Of a DNA stretch of 64,000 bases, positions 12,901 through 20,505 are shown piece after piece. The DNA is from Echinometra lucunter (taxonomy: Eukaryota > Echinodermata > Echinoidea > Camarodonta > Echinometridae). The position numbers were made by a program, and so were the translations under genes. The stretch is from contig CM057167.1 of NCBI GenBank assembly GCA_029962745.1, positions 18,752,054 to 18,816,053 of the forward strand, given 5' to 3'. The notes under the pieces were generated by a model. It did no database searches. It was not told where the DNA came from and saw only the letters and a program-made list of their open reading frames with translations. Numbering within the stretch: the stretch's first letter is position 1; every line of letters begins with the position of its first letter.

Positions 12901-14938
12901 AAATTTGCTCTCAGCCAATGAGATGCCAGGATTTCAGTAACTTATAACAGTTGTTGCAGTCATTACTGAAAAAGAGAGAGGGAGAGGGGAAGCTCTAAAA
13001 GGATAGCATGTCTAGGAAACTTCCTTTTACAGATTAAATCATGATATATCATCATGAACTAATGATTCCATGCCATGTAATTGATCTTCCATACAGTGCC
13101 GTGTGGGATTGGCACATACCACGGATTGGAAGGGAACGATACTGAATACGAGTGCCACCCATGTCCTAAGGATACCTACCAAGAAGAGGAAGGACAAGTC
13201 GAATGCATGCTTTGTCCTCCAGAAACGTTCACAGATGACCTGCATGCTTCTAACATTACCGATTGTAAAGGTGAGACCGTTTGTGACTGTTGTAAAAATT
13301 CTCCGATCAGCAAAACATCACTTGCATGATTAAGAATTTTTTCACCATTCCCATTAAAACAAGTCAAAAGCAACTGCTGCGTGAAGATGATGCAGACAAA
13401 CGAATCCTGTCCTCAGGAGACGTTCATGGATGTTGTGCTTCCTTTCAACATCACAGATAGTAAATGTAGGAATAGTTAGTTCATAATGATCCCTGAAATC
13501 ACTAGGAAGGAGATTAAAATGTCTTGCATTCTGTCAATCTCTATACTTGTAAGTGCTGGAATATATCAGTGAAACAATCCCCAGAAGAGCCATGGTAGAA
13601 AATAAGAAGGAAGTGAATTGAACATTGCCTTCATTGAACCTGGTTAAACTTATTCATCAATTATATGCACGGCATCTTATGTGCAGGTTTCTCTTCTAGC
13701 CCATAATTTGAAACCTCACCATCATGATTATTCAAAATAACTGCAAGTACGCTGTTTGTTTTCTTCTCCTCAGCTCCTCCTCCTATCCCTACTTCTCCTC
13801 TGGTTCCTACAACGGTGCCTCCTTCTCAGCCAGACCATTTCCCGCTTCCCCTCATCAGTGCTGCAACAACAGCAGGCATCTTTGCTCTTGTCATCATCCT
13901 TGTCATTGTTGGTTATTGCAGACGTAAACACCGGTATGTAGTCAGCTGGATTTCTGTGTCCTGACAAAGTTCAATTCATAGTTCCATTTCAAGATAGTCT
14001 GTTTATTTCTGCAACGATCAATGCCTAGTTACGGCAGTTATGACCCAAAGGCCTCACATTTTTAGTTATAATTCTAATGACAGATGAGATTCACAATTTT
14101 TATTTAGATTTTATATTAGAATCTGTTCTTGAGTAAATATTGTGTGCAAGAATTTTTCACTCTTTTCCACTTTTTTCATAGCACCCTCTTTTCTGTAGTG
14201 ATTATTCCTTCATTTTTACCATTTTAATTTTTTTTCATGGTATAAGTACTTTTAAATTCAGAAGATGTTTGGCTATAGCAGTATATGTGAATGTATGTCC
14301 TCCAACTTTGGAAGTTTAGACTTCTTTTACCCTTAACATCTGAAAAAGGGATAAGTCCTCCTCCCAAGTGGTAGACGTTTTACTGTTCTCCTGCTGACCC
14401 ACCTAATTTGTGTCCCTATCCTTCTGTGTACGTCTCCTGCAGCAACAAGACGGAATCTCTATCAATCTCTATGTTTCTTCATTCCCTTTCCTGAAACATG
14501 AGCACAAGTTAATGCTGTTCCTTGTTTATTTAGAATTACTACAATCGGAAAAGTTGTAATTGTCTATCCCATCTTCTTATTCTTATTTGTAGCAGCAAAA
14601 CTGGATCAGAGGTCGCTCAGGACATCCAGATGTTAAACACGGCCAAAGCAAAAGCAGAAGCAGAAGCAAACAATTATGACTTCGTTTACAACCACTCGAA
14701 TAAACAGGCTGCAACAAACCATGGCTTTATCTTTGGTGACAGTGATGACGTTCCCTCCTTTAAAGAAAAGATGGGCAACATAGACAGTGATGACATTAAT
14801 CCCAAAGTTGGGGACTCTGTGTCAGAATATCCTACCCTGAGGGTTGCTGAATATGCGGAAGATGATTTAGAGGTGTATCTACCACCGAAAACGCCCACAA
14901 CATTTGGAACACAGTTACATGCAGAGGAAAAGCTGTAG
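1..14938 (+). CDS. Gene 1 span: EGF/pentraxin/TSP1 type I membrane protein, 3' 17 exons (spliced; 5' end outside window)
   Basis: Spliced gene rebuilt from 17 exons with GT-AG borders and fully consistent phases. Domain order: eight EGF-like modules (many with the calcium-binding D-x-D-E-C start), a pentraxin domain, two EGFs, a TSP1 repeat, a sushi-like module, an unassigned cysteine-containing module with RRRSVR, ephrin-receptor-like/GCC2-GCC3 cysteine repeats, a Pro/Thr stalk, one transmembrane helix and a cytoplasmic tail of about 120 residues ending in a stop at 14936-14938. The extracellular mix resembles SVEP1/SCUBE-type adhesion proteins (family knowledge), but those are mainly secreted while this one ends in a membrane helix. 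Role inferred: cell-surface adhesion or signalling. The protein starts upstream of the window, so the N-terminus, signal peptide and total length are unknown. I do not recognise a named orthologue. Confidence 0.85.
215..656. repeat. Intron with SINE tail and (TAA)/(GAT) microsatellite
   Basis: About 220-300 and 445-580 are AT-rich trinucleotide-type repeats. Between them, about 318-445, is the 3' part of a SINE ending GCGCTATACAAGAACTAT, which also occurs at about 43290-43400 and inverted at about 3440-3500. The segment 566-606 recurs at 63625-63672 (GCATTAGGGCG core). Confidence 0.6.
657..950 (+). CDS. Gene 1 exon b: EGF x2 plus start of a third
   Basis: The acceptor CTACAG is at 651-656 and the donor GTATGC at 951; phase 0 to 0. 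Modules are [16 protein letters not shown]..., [14 protein letters not shown]... and [19 protein letters not shown], the last completed by the next exon. The isoleucine/methionine-rich stretch open upstream in the same frame is intronic repeat and not protein. Confidence 0.9.
951..1507. other. Intron, no recognisable feature
   Basis: Ordinary AT-rich intron ending in a T-rich tract and TCAACAG. I see no repeat family or reading frame of note. Confidence 0.6.
1508..1652 (+). CDS. Gene 1 exon c: EGF end plus EGF
   Basis: Encodes [18 protein letters not shown], then [17 protein letters not shown] and most of that EGF. Acceptor AACAG; donor GTAAGG at 1653; phase 0 to 1. Confidence 0.9.
1653..2150. 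other. Intron, no recognisable feature
   Basis: AT-rich, with no coding or repeat signal that I can name. It ends in a pyrimidine tract before TTCTAG. Confidence 0.5.
2151..2271 (+). CDS. Gene 1 exon d: EGF
   Basis: Starts GYTGKICD (end of the previous EGF), then [17 protein letters not shown] and CHCDAGF. Acceptor TTCTAG; donor GTATGA at 2272; phase 1 to 2. Confidence 0.9.
2338..2496. repeat. GC-rich GAGGACGAGGC-type dispersed repeat, copy A
   Basis: Rich in GAGGAC/GGCCTCGAGG units with the phrase CAGAATGTCTGGCCTCGAG and the ending CGAGGACTACAACGCTG. The same phrases recur at 4366-4535, so this is a dispersed family. The two copies flank the hAT-like element of the same intron. Confidence 0.6.
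2663..4118. mobile_element. Non-autonomous hAT-like element, 1456 bp, with TCGCTCGC motif arrays
   Basis: The termini CAGATGCATCGATCC and GGATCGACGCCTCTG form an imperfect inverted repeat (CAG...CTG). Flanks are TGCGACCT (2655-2662) and CGCGACCT (4119-4126), an 8-bp target duplication with one mismatch, as expected for hAT (family knowledge). The inside has poly-G/poly-C runs, a purine-rich block, and four or five dispersed copies of a CGCTCGCTTCGCTCGC motif separated by diverged AAATGAATT...GAGGTGACC-like subunits. There is no transposase reading frame. Related sequence fills 35582-37680. Confidence 0.6.
3425..3500 (-). repeat. Inverted SINE 3' tail inside the hAT-like element
   Basis: Reverse complement of the GTGATTTGCGCTATACAAGAA...ATTATTATT tail seen at about 400-445, so a SINE tail lies nested in or near the element. 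Confidence 0.45.
4366..4535. repeat. GC-rich GAGGACGAGGC-type dispersed repeat, copy B
   Basis: Includes three direct 18-bp units of CTGGCCTCGAGGACGAGG type at about 4475-4530. Shares CCAGAATGTCTGGCCTCGAG with copy A at 2338-2496. Confidence 0.6.
4834..4967 (+). CDS. Gene 1 exon e: EGF
   Basis: Encodes RGPHCNEA, then [14 protein letters not shown] and [14 protein letters not shown]. Acceptor TTACACAG; donor GTTAGT at 4968; phase 2 to 1. Last EGF before the pentraxin domain. Confidence 0.88.
5221..6290. mobile_element. Minisatellite-bearing non-autonomous element 1 (150-bp unit x6, (GTCC)n)
   Basis: A 5' hairpin (TGCCTCCGCC...GGCGGAGGCA type) is followed by (GTCC)n at about 5276-5304. Six tandem units then begin GTTCTCGCGATAACTTAAGA at 5311, 5461, 5610, 5760, 5910 and 6060, a 150-bp period. 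Downstream come ATGGCGGAGGCATAAAGTTC and a palindrome CGACCACGCGTGGTCG. Tandem core plus ACGG-type microsatellite plus terminal hairpin resembles Helitron/Helentron-associated elements (HINE) of marine invertebrates; that class is inference. Most units carry AGGTCAAAGGTCA. Long minus-strand reading frames here are repeat artefacts. Confidence 0.7.
6570..6780 (+). CDS. Gene 1 exon f: pentraxin domain, part 1
   Basis: Begins [17 protein letters not shown] and contains [10 protein letters not shown], the typical strand of a pentraxin/LamG fold. Acceptor AACAG; donor GTACGC at 6781; phase 1 to 2. Confidence 0.85.
6803..6995. repeat. (TTA)/(TTG)/(TAG) microsatellite
   Basis: Interrupted ATT/TTG/TAG trinucleotide array in the intron. 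It creates spurious poly-Leu and poly-Ile frames on both strands. Confidence 0.85.
7411..7610 (+). CDS. Gene 1 exon g: pentraxin domain, part 2
   Basis: Encodes [13 protein letters not shown], a classic pentraxin/LamG W-HH-V strand, and [10 protein letters not shown]. Acceptor CCTTCAG; donor GTGGGC at 7611; phase 2 to 1. Confidence 0.85.
7611..8253. other. Intron, no recognisable feature
   Basis: Short open frames read through the donor at 7611, but nothing supports coding. No repeat identified. Confidence 0.5.
8254..8430 (+). CDS. Gene 1 exon h: pentraxin domain, part 3
   Basis: Encodes [20 protein letters not shown], matching the pentraxin C-terminal N-x-W strand, then [15 protein letters not shown]. 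Acceptor TTCCAG; donor GTGAGT at 8431; phase 1 to 1. Confidence 0.85.
8455..8640. repeat. SINE 3' fragment plus (TTA/ATC)n
   Basis: GCAGGGCCTTCTGGGA, followed by CAGTAC...ACTGAAGGGGCTACC, resembles the 3' part of the SINE at 26075-26285 and is followed by an ATT/ATC microsatellite. Confidence 0.4.
9034..9264 (+). CDS. Gene 1 exon i: two EGF modules after the pentraxin domain
   Basis: [20 protein letters not shown] is a Ca-binding EGF; the second is [14 protein letters not shown], then [11 protein letters not shown]. Acceptor CCGTTTAG; donor GTAAGT at 9265; phase 1 to 1. Confidence 0.9.
9663..9833 (+). CDS. Gene 1 exon j: thrombospondin type 1 repeat
   Basis: A single symmetric exon holding one TSP1 repeat: [20 protein letters not shown], six cysteines, ending CNVFECP. 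Overlapping W-x-x-W motifs (WSNW, WTPW) are the consensus for tryptophan C-mannosylation, and CSSTCGGG for O-fucosylation (known for the family). Acceptor TTGTAG; donor GTAAAC at 9834; phase 1 to 1, so the module can be shuffled or skipped in frame. Confidence 0.93.
9834..10330. other. Intron, no recognisable feature
   Basis: AT-rich with runs of T and ATATAT. No gene or repeat family identified. Confidence 0.5.
10331..10534 (+). CDS. Gene 1 exon k: sushi-like module
   Basis: [18 protein letters not shown], then [13 protein letters not shown] and LLPSCT; the spacing and C-x-x-GYGF suit a diverged sushi/CCP domain. Symmetric 1-1 exon; acceptor TTTGTAG, donor GTATAC at 10535. Confidence 0.8.
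10576..10679. repeat. Solo end of the TTAA-type MITE
   Basis: TTAAAGGCATTGGCTAACTT and about 100 bp downstream match one end of the full elements at 46030-46524 and 57396-57891. It stops at the point corresponding to ...CAAAAACCCTGAA, so it is truncated. Confidence 0.65.
10733..10908 (+). CDS. Gene 1 exon l: unassigned cysteine-containing module, part 1
   Basis: Begins [20 protein letters not shown] and contains [13 protein letters not shown]. Together with the next exon the pattern (C...C-x(4)-C-x-V-x-x-I, then an RRR site) resembles modules preceding ephrin-receptor-like repeats in echinoderm surface proteins. I cannot name it. Acceptor TTTAG; donor GTAAAT at 10909; phase 1 to 0. Confidence 0.8.
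10909..11667. other. Intron, no recognisable feature
   Basis: No coding signal or repeat family seen. Confidence 0.5.
11668..11788 (+). CDS. Gene 1 exon m: module part 2 with polybasic RRRSVR site
   Basis: [20 protein letters not shown] followed by [16 protein letters not shown]. The RRRSVR run is a possible furin-type cleavage site (inference). N-glycosylation sequons NGT and NQT follow. Acceptor AAACAG; donor GTGAGT at 11789; phase 0 to 1. Confidence 0.8.
12221..12415 (+). CDS. Gene 1 exon n: beta-rich segment and start of cysteine repeats
   Basis: [18 protein letters not shown], then [10 protein letters not shown], then [14 protein letters not shown], which opens an ephrin-receptor-like/GCC2-GCC3 repeat. 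Acceptor CTTCCAG; donor GTATGT at 12416; phase 1 to 1. Confidence 0.85.
12416..13096. other. Intron with a truncated foldback MITE
   Basis: Mostly featureless. About 12847-12970 is one half of the foldback MITE (TTCCATTTCATAAAACTTAT... CTCTCAGCCAATGAGATGCC... GTTGTTGCAGTCATTACTGA), matching the fuller copy at 45759-45907. The other terminus is missing. Confidence 0.55.
13097..13270 (+). CDS. Gene 1 exon o: ephrin-receptor-like cysteine repeats
   Basis: [19 protein letters not shown], then [15 protein letters not shown] and [19 protein letters not shown], a typical GCC2/GCC3-type C-P-x-(D/E)-T-(Y/F) pattern. Symmetric 1-1 exon; acceptor ATACAG; donor GTGAGA at 13271. Confidence 0.9.
13395..13460 (+). 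pseudogene. Decayed partial duplicate of exon o
   Basis: In one frame this reads [19 protein letters not shown], against [19 protein letters not shown] at the end of exon o about 190 bp upstream. Cys to Ser at the last cysteine and the missing upstream half suggest a relic, not an exon in use. A GT follows at the corresponding position. Confidence 0.6.
13774..13933 (+). CDS. Gene 1 exon p: Pro/Thr stalk and transmembrane helix
   Basis: [20 protein letters not shown] is a short extracellular stalk. About 22 hydrophobic residues follow ([20 protein letters not shown]) with the stop-transfer CRRKHR, giving a type I topology. Acceptor CTCCTCAG; donor GTATGT at 13934; phase 1 to 2. Confidence 0.9.
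13934..14592. other. Intron, no recognisable feature
   Basis: T-rich intron with no repeat family recognised. It ends TTATTTGTAG, followed at once by CAG (see the tandem acceptor finding). Confidence 0.5.
14593..14938 (+). CDS. Gene 1 exon q: cytoplasmic tail and stop
   Basis: The terminal exon encodes about 114 tail residues: [33 protein letters not shown], two acidic [16 protein letters not shown] stretches, [18 protein letters not shown], and stop TAG at 14936-14938. Tyrosines in NYDF, SEYPTL and EVYL could be phosphosites or sorting signals (inference). The first acceptor is TAG at 14590-14592; a second in-frame CAG lies 3 bp on. Confidence 0.92.
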
Positions 14939-17490
14939 GCTGGTTTTTTAAGGGACGTTTAAGCAGCGTGATGACTTGGTATTGTCTGTACTTTGGGCAT
15001 ATGTGATGAGACCTGTACAAATGATGATTAAGGATACTGGATTTTTTGCTAGCAATTTGACACAATTTGACTGGATGTCCTTATATATAGTGAATCATGC
15101 ATCATGCATCGTGCAAGTCATGGGAAATGTCTGACATAATACAAAAGTCGTGAATGAAATGGCTTCCAATAGACACCTGGCTGGAGGGAGAATAGAGATA
15201 AGTTTAAGCTTAGATTGTTTTTTACAATCGAAACACGACATATCTTCCTCCAAGCAATCCTCAGTAACATTGACCTATTTCTGTGGCCCAGGGCAGGGCT
15301 AAATGTTCATAAGCAGCATTCCTTTTCAAGTTTTGAAGCGACTCCAAGAAAGCTGATACACAACTGTAGTAGATCAGTGTACCTGGAGATGGTTGTGAAT
15401 TCAAGTTTGTTTTTTAAGTAGACACCCGAAGAAAGCTCACAACATCAAATTATGGGAAAAAATATATACGGATGGAAAGATGGAAAGATTTTCTCTTGAA
15501 ACACACAAATAATTTGCTGAAAAATCATATAAATGATTCTTAATTTTTTTTATTACTAGAGTGATAAGCAGCATTTGTGATCAGTATGATGTGAGGATGA
15601 ATCTGTGTGCATCCTTCAAGTGCTCATCACATCCATTTGCAACCATTCACTAGGTACAAACAAAAGAGCATCAAGATTTGATGTTACGGCAGATCTCTCT
15701 TTCTTTCATGTATGTATCGTGATGGATTAGTTTTGTGATCATGTTAACATCATCTTTAAATTTTACCAGGCTCATCATGGCTCTGGAGGCTTAAAAGAAC
15801 TTGATGATAACACAATGAACTGGCTTTCAAGCACCATCCCAGTGTTACTTTGCGACCTATAGGTCTCTAAAAAAAAAAAGAGTGAATGCGTTCACTCTGT
15901 TAGGGGTGAATTTCAGAAAAGAGTGCATTTAGAGGGAATTAAGAGTAAAAAGAGTGAATAAAGAGTGAATATCACAATATTTACTCTTAATTCACTCCAA
16001 ATGCACTCTCTTCTGAAATTAGCTAGGCAAAAAGTTGGCAACCACACAAATAAACGAACATGTTGTCATGTACATGTTTATGATCTGAAGCAGATTATGT
16101 GGTATATTGAAACATACTTGTCATTATGAATGAAAGCAGTTCATGTATCATAATTTATGTTTCACTGTGTGCAAAACACAGTTTATTTTTAAAGAATGTC
16201 ATTCGCATTACTTTAAATTTCATTGCACATGACTTCCTGAAGTTGCAAGTCAACATAATATTGTTTCTTCATTCAGCAGTTATCATCTCATCCTTTTCCA
16301 AATCATTCAACTCCATTTGTATCACATGGCACTTACTATTCACCAATACTGATATATATAGAAAAAAATCTTCTTGTTCTTTAAAGACATTTTAGCACCG
16401 AAAAAGTGTTGTTTGCTTTTCTGTTGTTTGTGAGTTTAAATGAAGTTAAAAGAGACAGGTAGTAAGGGAAAGAGGGACGGGAAAGGGATGAAATTTGAGT
16501 AGAAGGGGATGAGGAGTGTGATTTAGGAAGATGAAAAATTGCTAGCTAAGAGCCAAAAGAGCATAATCTTTATGGTGACATGGTTAAAGGATGTAAAGCA
16601 CATGTAATTCCCTTTTGGTTTTCAGGGAATCTTACAAAGAAAGAGAAAAAGAGTTAAAGAGAGAGAGAGAGAGAGAGGGGGGTACAGAGATACAGAGAGA
16701 GAGACAGAGACAGAGACAGAGATAGCGAGAGAGAAGACAATACTAAGAGGGGTAGAGAGAAGCTGACAATGAGCTTTAAAGGGAAATTATAGTCACGATA
16801 TACTGGGCTTTGAGATATTCGCTGAGTACCCTTTCCCTCCATTTCAAAAGCATATCTCTTGGTATTTAGCTATACATATGCGCGAAGGTCAACAAACTTT
16901 CTCAACTTTTGCGCGAGTGAAAAATATTGTCATCAGTGCTTGGTGCTGCGTGTGTGCTCCTTATTGACTGTGTATAACATTTCGCCAGAGCAGTATGGCT
17001 GAGGATTTCCACTTCATCCCGAATGAACCACATTAAATCCCCATAGACTCGGCTCTTTAATATCCCTTTCATCATATTAATTTAGTAGCAACAGTGTGCC
17101 GTGTGTTGATCATATAGGAAAGGGAAATTAAAGTACAAAGGAAGGCAATATGAGATGATGACATTTTATTGACATGAAAACCTCAAATATAAGTCGCACT
17201 CCAATCACCTGAAATTTATTGAAGGTAAACTTGTTAAGTTCTATATCAAAAATTAATCTTTGAAGCACTGAAAATCAAGGCTCAACCTATAGGATTACAC
17301 ACCATTGCAAACAGTAAATGAAATAATTGTCTTCCGTGGTGCACATTTAATTCACGAAAAACATGAACTCATTTAGCTAGCAAGTGCTTAAAATACTCTA
17401 AGTCATGATTGTCTTTCACTGAAAATTCTGAATAAATCTGATATCATTCACAAAATTTTGAATAATTCACATTACACACCTAATACTTCA
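14939..17490. other. 3' flank of gene 1 and intergenic DNA
   Basis: Likely 3' UTR just after the stop. AATAAA motifs occur at 15957-15962 (inside a hairpin) and 16049-16054. A (GA)n/(AGAG)n simple repeat lies at about 16650-16735. No further coding signal. Confidence 0.5.
15909..16020. repeat. Foldback element, arms about 41 bp
   Basis: The left arm starts AATTTCAGAAAAGAGTGCAT and the right arm ends ATGCACTCTCTTCTGAAATT, inverted with few mismatches around an AAAGAGTGAATATC centre. It lies about 1 kb past the stop of gene 1 and contains an AATAAA. Confidence 0.75.
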
Positions 17491-17650
17491 GGGGCCTGTT
17501 GCATAAAACTTTTGCCAGACTTTTTTTCTGGCAAAAAAAAAGTCTGGCAAATTTTTATGTACTGGAAAACTATGGCAATATTTTTTTTGCCATAGTTTCC
17601 TCAAATTTTGCCATAAAAAACTCCGGCAAAAGTTTTATGCAACGGGCCCC
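17491..17650. mobile_element. Foldback MITE (GTTGCATAAAACTT family)
   Basis: Ends GGGGCCTGTTGCATAAAACT and AGTTTTATGCAACGGGCCCC. The inside is almost entirely self-complementary (TTGCCAGACT..., ACTATGGCAA...). The closest relative is 50749-50907. Confidence 0.75.
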
Positions 17651-17997
17651 AGGAGTAACAAATATTGAAAACCTTTGTTACAACGTAAACGAGTGGCAAA
17701 TCATATTTCATACGGTTTCCTGGAAATGTTCCGTTTACATGTTAAAATCATTAGTGTACACGTGAACAATTATTTGATATTTTTCTCTTATTAATGGCCA
17801 ACATTTATTTCTTTCTCTTTTTTTTTTTGCAATGATTTGTCATCCCGCTAACTCAAAGTCCCATAGGTTCGTTTAGGATTATGATTAAATTTAAGATAGA
17901 GAAAGATTGATTCATGAAAATGCCAAACAACTGCTGAATCATAAACATCATAACATGATCATTCCTACTTTTCATTAGGATGACCAACTTCCTTACC

Positions 17998-18768
17998 TAC
18001 GGAGCCCGCCAGGTGACATGAGGGGGGAAAAATCTCCATGGATTATTGCGTTCCCTCGCAATATCGTTGACGTATCGACAGGCGCTGTGTATACTATACT
18101 ATGCTGTGTTAGTGTGCATATAGACCGGGAGCCAGAGGGGGTTAGCTTAGCGAAAAAAATTACCCCTTTTTTCGTGGCCATAGTCGTAAATCTACGGACA
18201 AAACTACAGTGGGAAATGCACGTCTGCCGTGCTCTATGTGGTGGGGGCGGTCAGGAGGGGCCCAAAAATAGGTCCAAAAATTGAGCTAGATTAGTGAAAA
18301 AATACCTTCATGAAAAGTAGTGGAAATTGTGACCCCCTGCATTATAAATGATCAGTGCCAGACATTTTAGGTGGTGGGTTGTGCCCGCAAGAAGCCCCCA
18401 AATATCAAAACGCCCATTCCTTTGTGTACAACGGGAAAATAATAATTTAAGATGATGAGCTAGATTAGAAAAACAAATTAACCCATTGAAACCAGGTGGA
18501 AATTGTTAAGGAAGATCCCCTATGTCATGAATAACCAGCCAGACATTTTCAGTGGTGGGTTGTGCCCGCTAGACGCCCCCAAAATGAAGTCAAAATGATT
18601 CATCATTACCGCTCAATAAAACATTGTGAACTTTAAGACAATGAACTATAATTGCAAAACAAGTTTACCCCCATGATTGTCAAACATGTGCCCCTCCATG
18701 GATTTTTACGTGGGAACGCAATAATCCATGGAGATTTTTTCCCCTCATGTCACCTGGCGGGCTCCGTA
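17998..18768. mobile_element. 771-bp element with about 55-bp TIRs and a 6-bp TSD
   Basis: The left end TACGGAGCCCGCCAGGTGAC and right end GTCACCTGGCGGGCTCCGTA are perfect inverted repeats that continue inward through CTCATG and TCTCCATGGATTATTGCGTT. Both flanks are CTTACC (17992-17997 and 18769-18774). The inside has diverged direct repeats around GTGGTGGGTTGTGCCCGC and no transposase. The superfamily is not clear. Confidence 0.75.
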
Positions 18769-18779
18769 CTTACCACAAA

Positions 18780-19925
18780 GGGGAAGAAAATAAAATGGTG
18801 TTACATTGAGTGGTCACATTGTCAAAAATAGTGAAGTTATCGATTTTTCTGGGTGTATCATAATGTGCAATAGGGTTAACAAGGTGTGGTTACATTATTA
18901 TTTCTGTAGAATGTAATACAGATCATACATGGTGTCAGAATAAGATAACTTATTCTCAATATCTTAATAGCTTCACAATGTTATTACATTGTGTTCATCC
19001 TGTATGTTACTATCTTACAGTGGAAAAATTTGCCGCAGAAAGAATCACAGTGTGTATAATATACACAGTAAGATACAGGATACGAATCACAGTTTGTATG
19101 ATATACACAGTAAGATACGTGATGAATACAGTGTGATAATATTGTGAACCTGCAGCGTTGTAGTTCACACTAACACACTTAAATTCTGTGGTCGCATTTG
19201 GCATGTTGTGCAACACGGAGTGAGTCCACTGTGTTGCAGCCCGAACACAGGGTAGGAACATTAACCCCATCAAATCATTGAAATCCGCATTGTAGTCATG
19301 TATGATATTATGCTCACTGTGATGACAATTTTTCGCTCTCTCTCTATTACACAGTGTGGTAAAATGTTCATAGTTGAGTAACATCGGAACTAAATCTGTT
19401 ACTGTAGTTTAAACCTTATGATGCTCACATAGTGATTCAGTGCTCACAGTTTGCCATTCTGTGTTACCCAGTGTTATCACAGTTGGTATCATCAAATCTA
19501 TGAAAGATCCTCATATAATACTTGCCCCACTCTGATAATCGCTGTTGCCACAGAATTTCACCACGACACAAACGCTGTGGTGGTGACGCATACCCGTTTA
19601 GCAATTACTGATAACTATAATCTATTGCCCCTAATATTTGGTTATTATATTTCACACAGTGAGCCCCAATGTGAAACTGTATGAATGCCCAGTTCACAGG
19701 GTTAAATCTTGTAGTGATAGATGTCTCAGGTCCTCTCTGTGACTGCATATGCGTCACATCTGTTTACAGCTAGGTGACTAGCGATTGTTATGACTTTTAT
19801 GTACTTGGGATTACTCTTAGCTCAGGGCTGTCTCTGAACGTTAACCTGCTTGTTTACAATAGGTCAACATCTGCTGCAGATTACAATAGTGGTTTTTTTT
19901 TTTCTTCACAGTAATTGATCATACT
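18780..19925. other. Intergenic DNA before the adhesion GPCR stop
   Basis: Rich in short CACAGTG/ACACTGTG-type direct and inverted motifs between about 18960 and 19660, including two near-identical GATATACACAGTAAGATAC segments at about 19050-19120. It may be an old element. It includes the presumed 3' UTR of gene 2, which ends on the minus strand at 19926. No gene identified. Confidence 0.4.
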
Positions 19926-20505
19926 CTACTCATAATCATGGCATCTATCAGAACTTGGAGACGCAGCGCTATTTGAATTTAAGTTTACACCAGGTTTTCC
20001 CGCCGAATATAACACCGTGACGTCGGACCGACTTGATGACGTCTGCCGCGAGTGGCTGTTGGTCGTGTCGCGCACCGCCGTGGGCACCATTCTACCCGTC
20101 AGCAGCTGAATAAGACGCGAGGCTAGAAGTATCAACTGCTGTCGTACCTCCGGCTGGCGAACGCAAAACAGAAAGAAGATAGCGACCCCCTGCAAAGTGG
20201 TGAAGATCACAAAGAGGATGCTGAAAAAGAACCGTGCTCCTCCCATAGCCATGAAGCCGAAGATCCAGCTTAAGCCAAGTAGCGTGCCAATAGCTATTGC
20301 ATTCTGAAGGCGGCGAAGTAACTCCGCTCTGTGTATTGCAGCCGTCGACTCCAAATCTTTCATCGCGGTGGTAAGCGATGCCATTTTCCGTCCACAGGTC
20401 AGCTTGTAGATGACTATAGCGAAAACCACCGTGTTGATCGTTAGAATGATTGCGATAGGAAGCAACTGAGCGAAGTAGAAGGACGGCCCGAGAGTCAGGA
20501 AGCAG
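19926..20505 (-). CDS. Gene 2 exon 15: TM5-TM7 and cytoplasmic tail
   Basis: Starts in the second extracellular loop (CFLTLGPSFYF), then TM5 (LLPIAIILTINTVVFAIVIY), TM6 (IAIGTLLGLSWIFGF), TM7 (TLQGVAIFFLFCV) and a Ser/Arg-rich tail (NSHSRQTSSSRSD) with stop. LSWIFGF and LQG-x-x-IF are adhesion-GPCR hallmarks. Acceptor CTGCAG; the first base completes a codon begun in exon 14. Confidence 0.93.
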
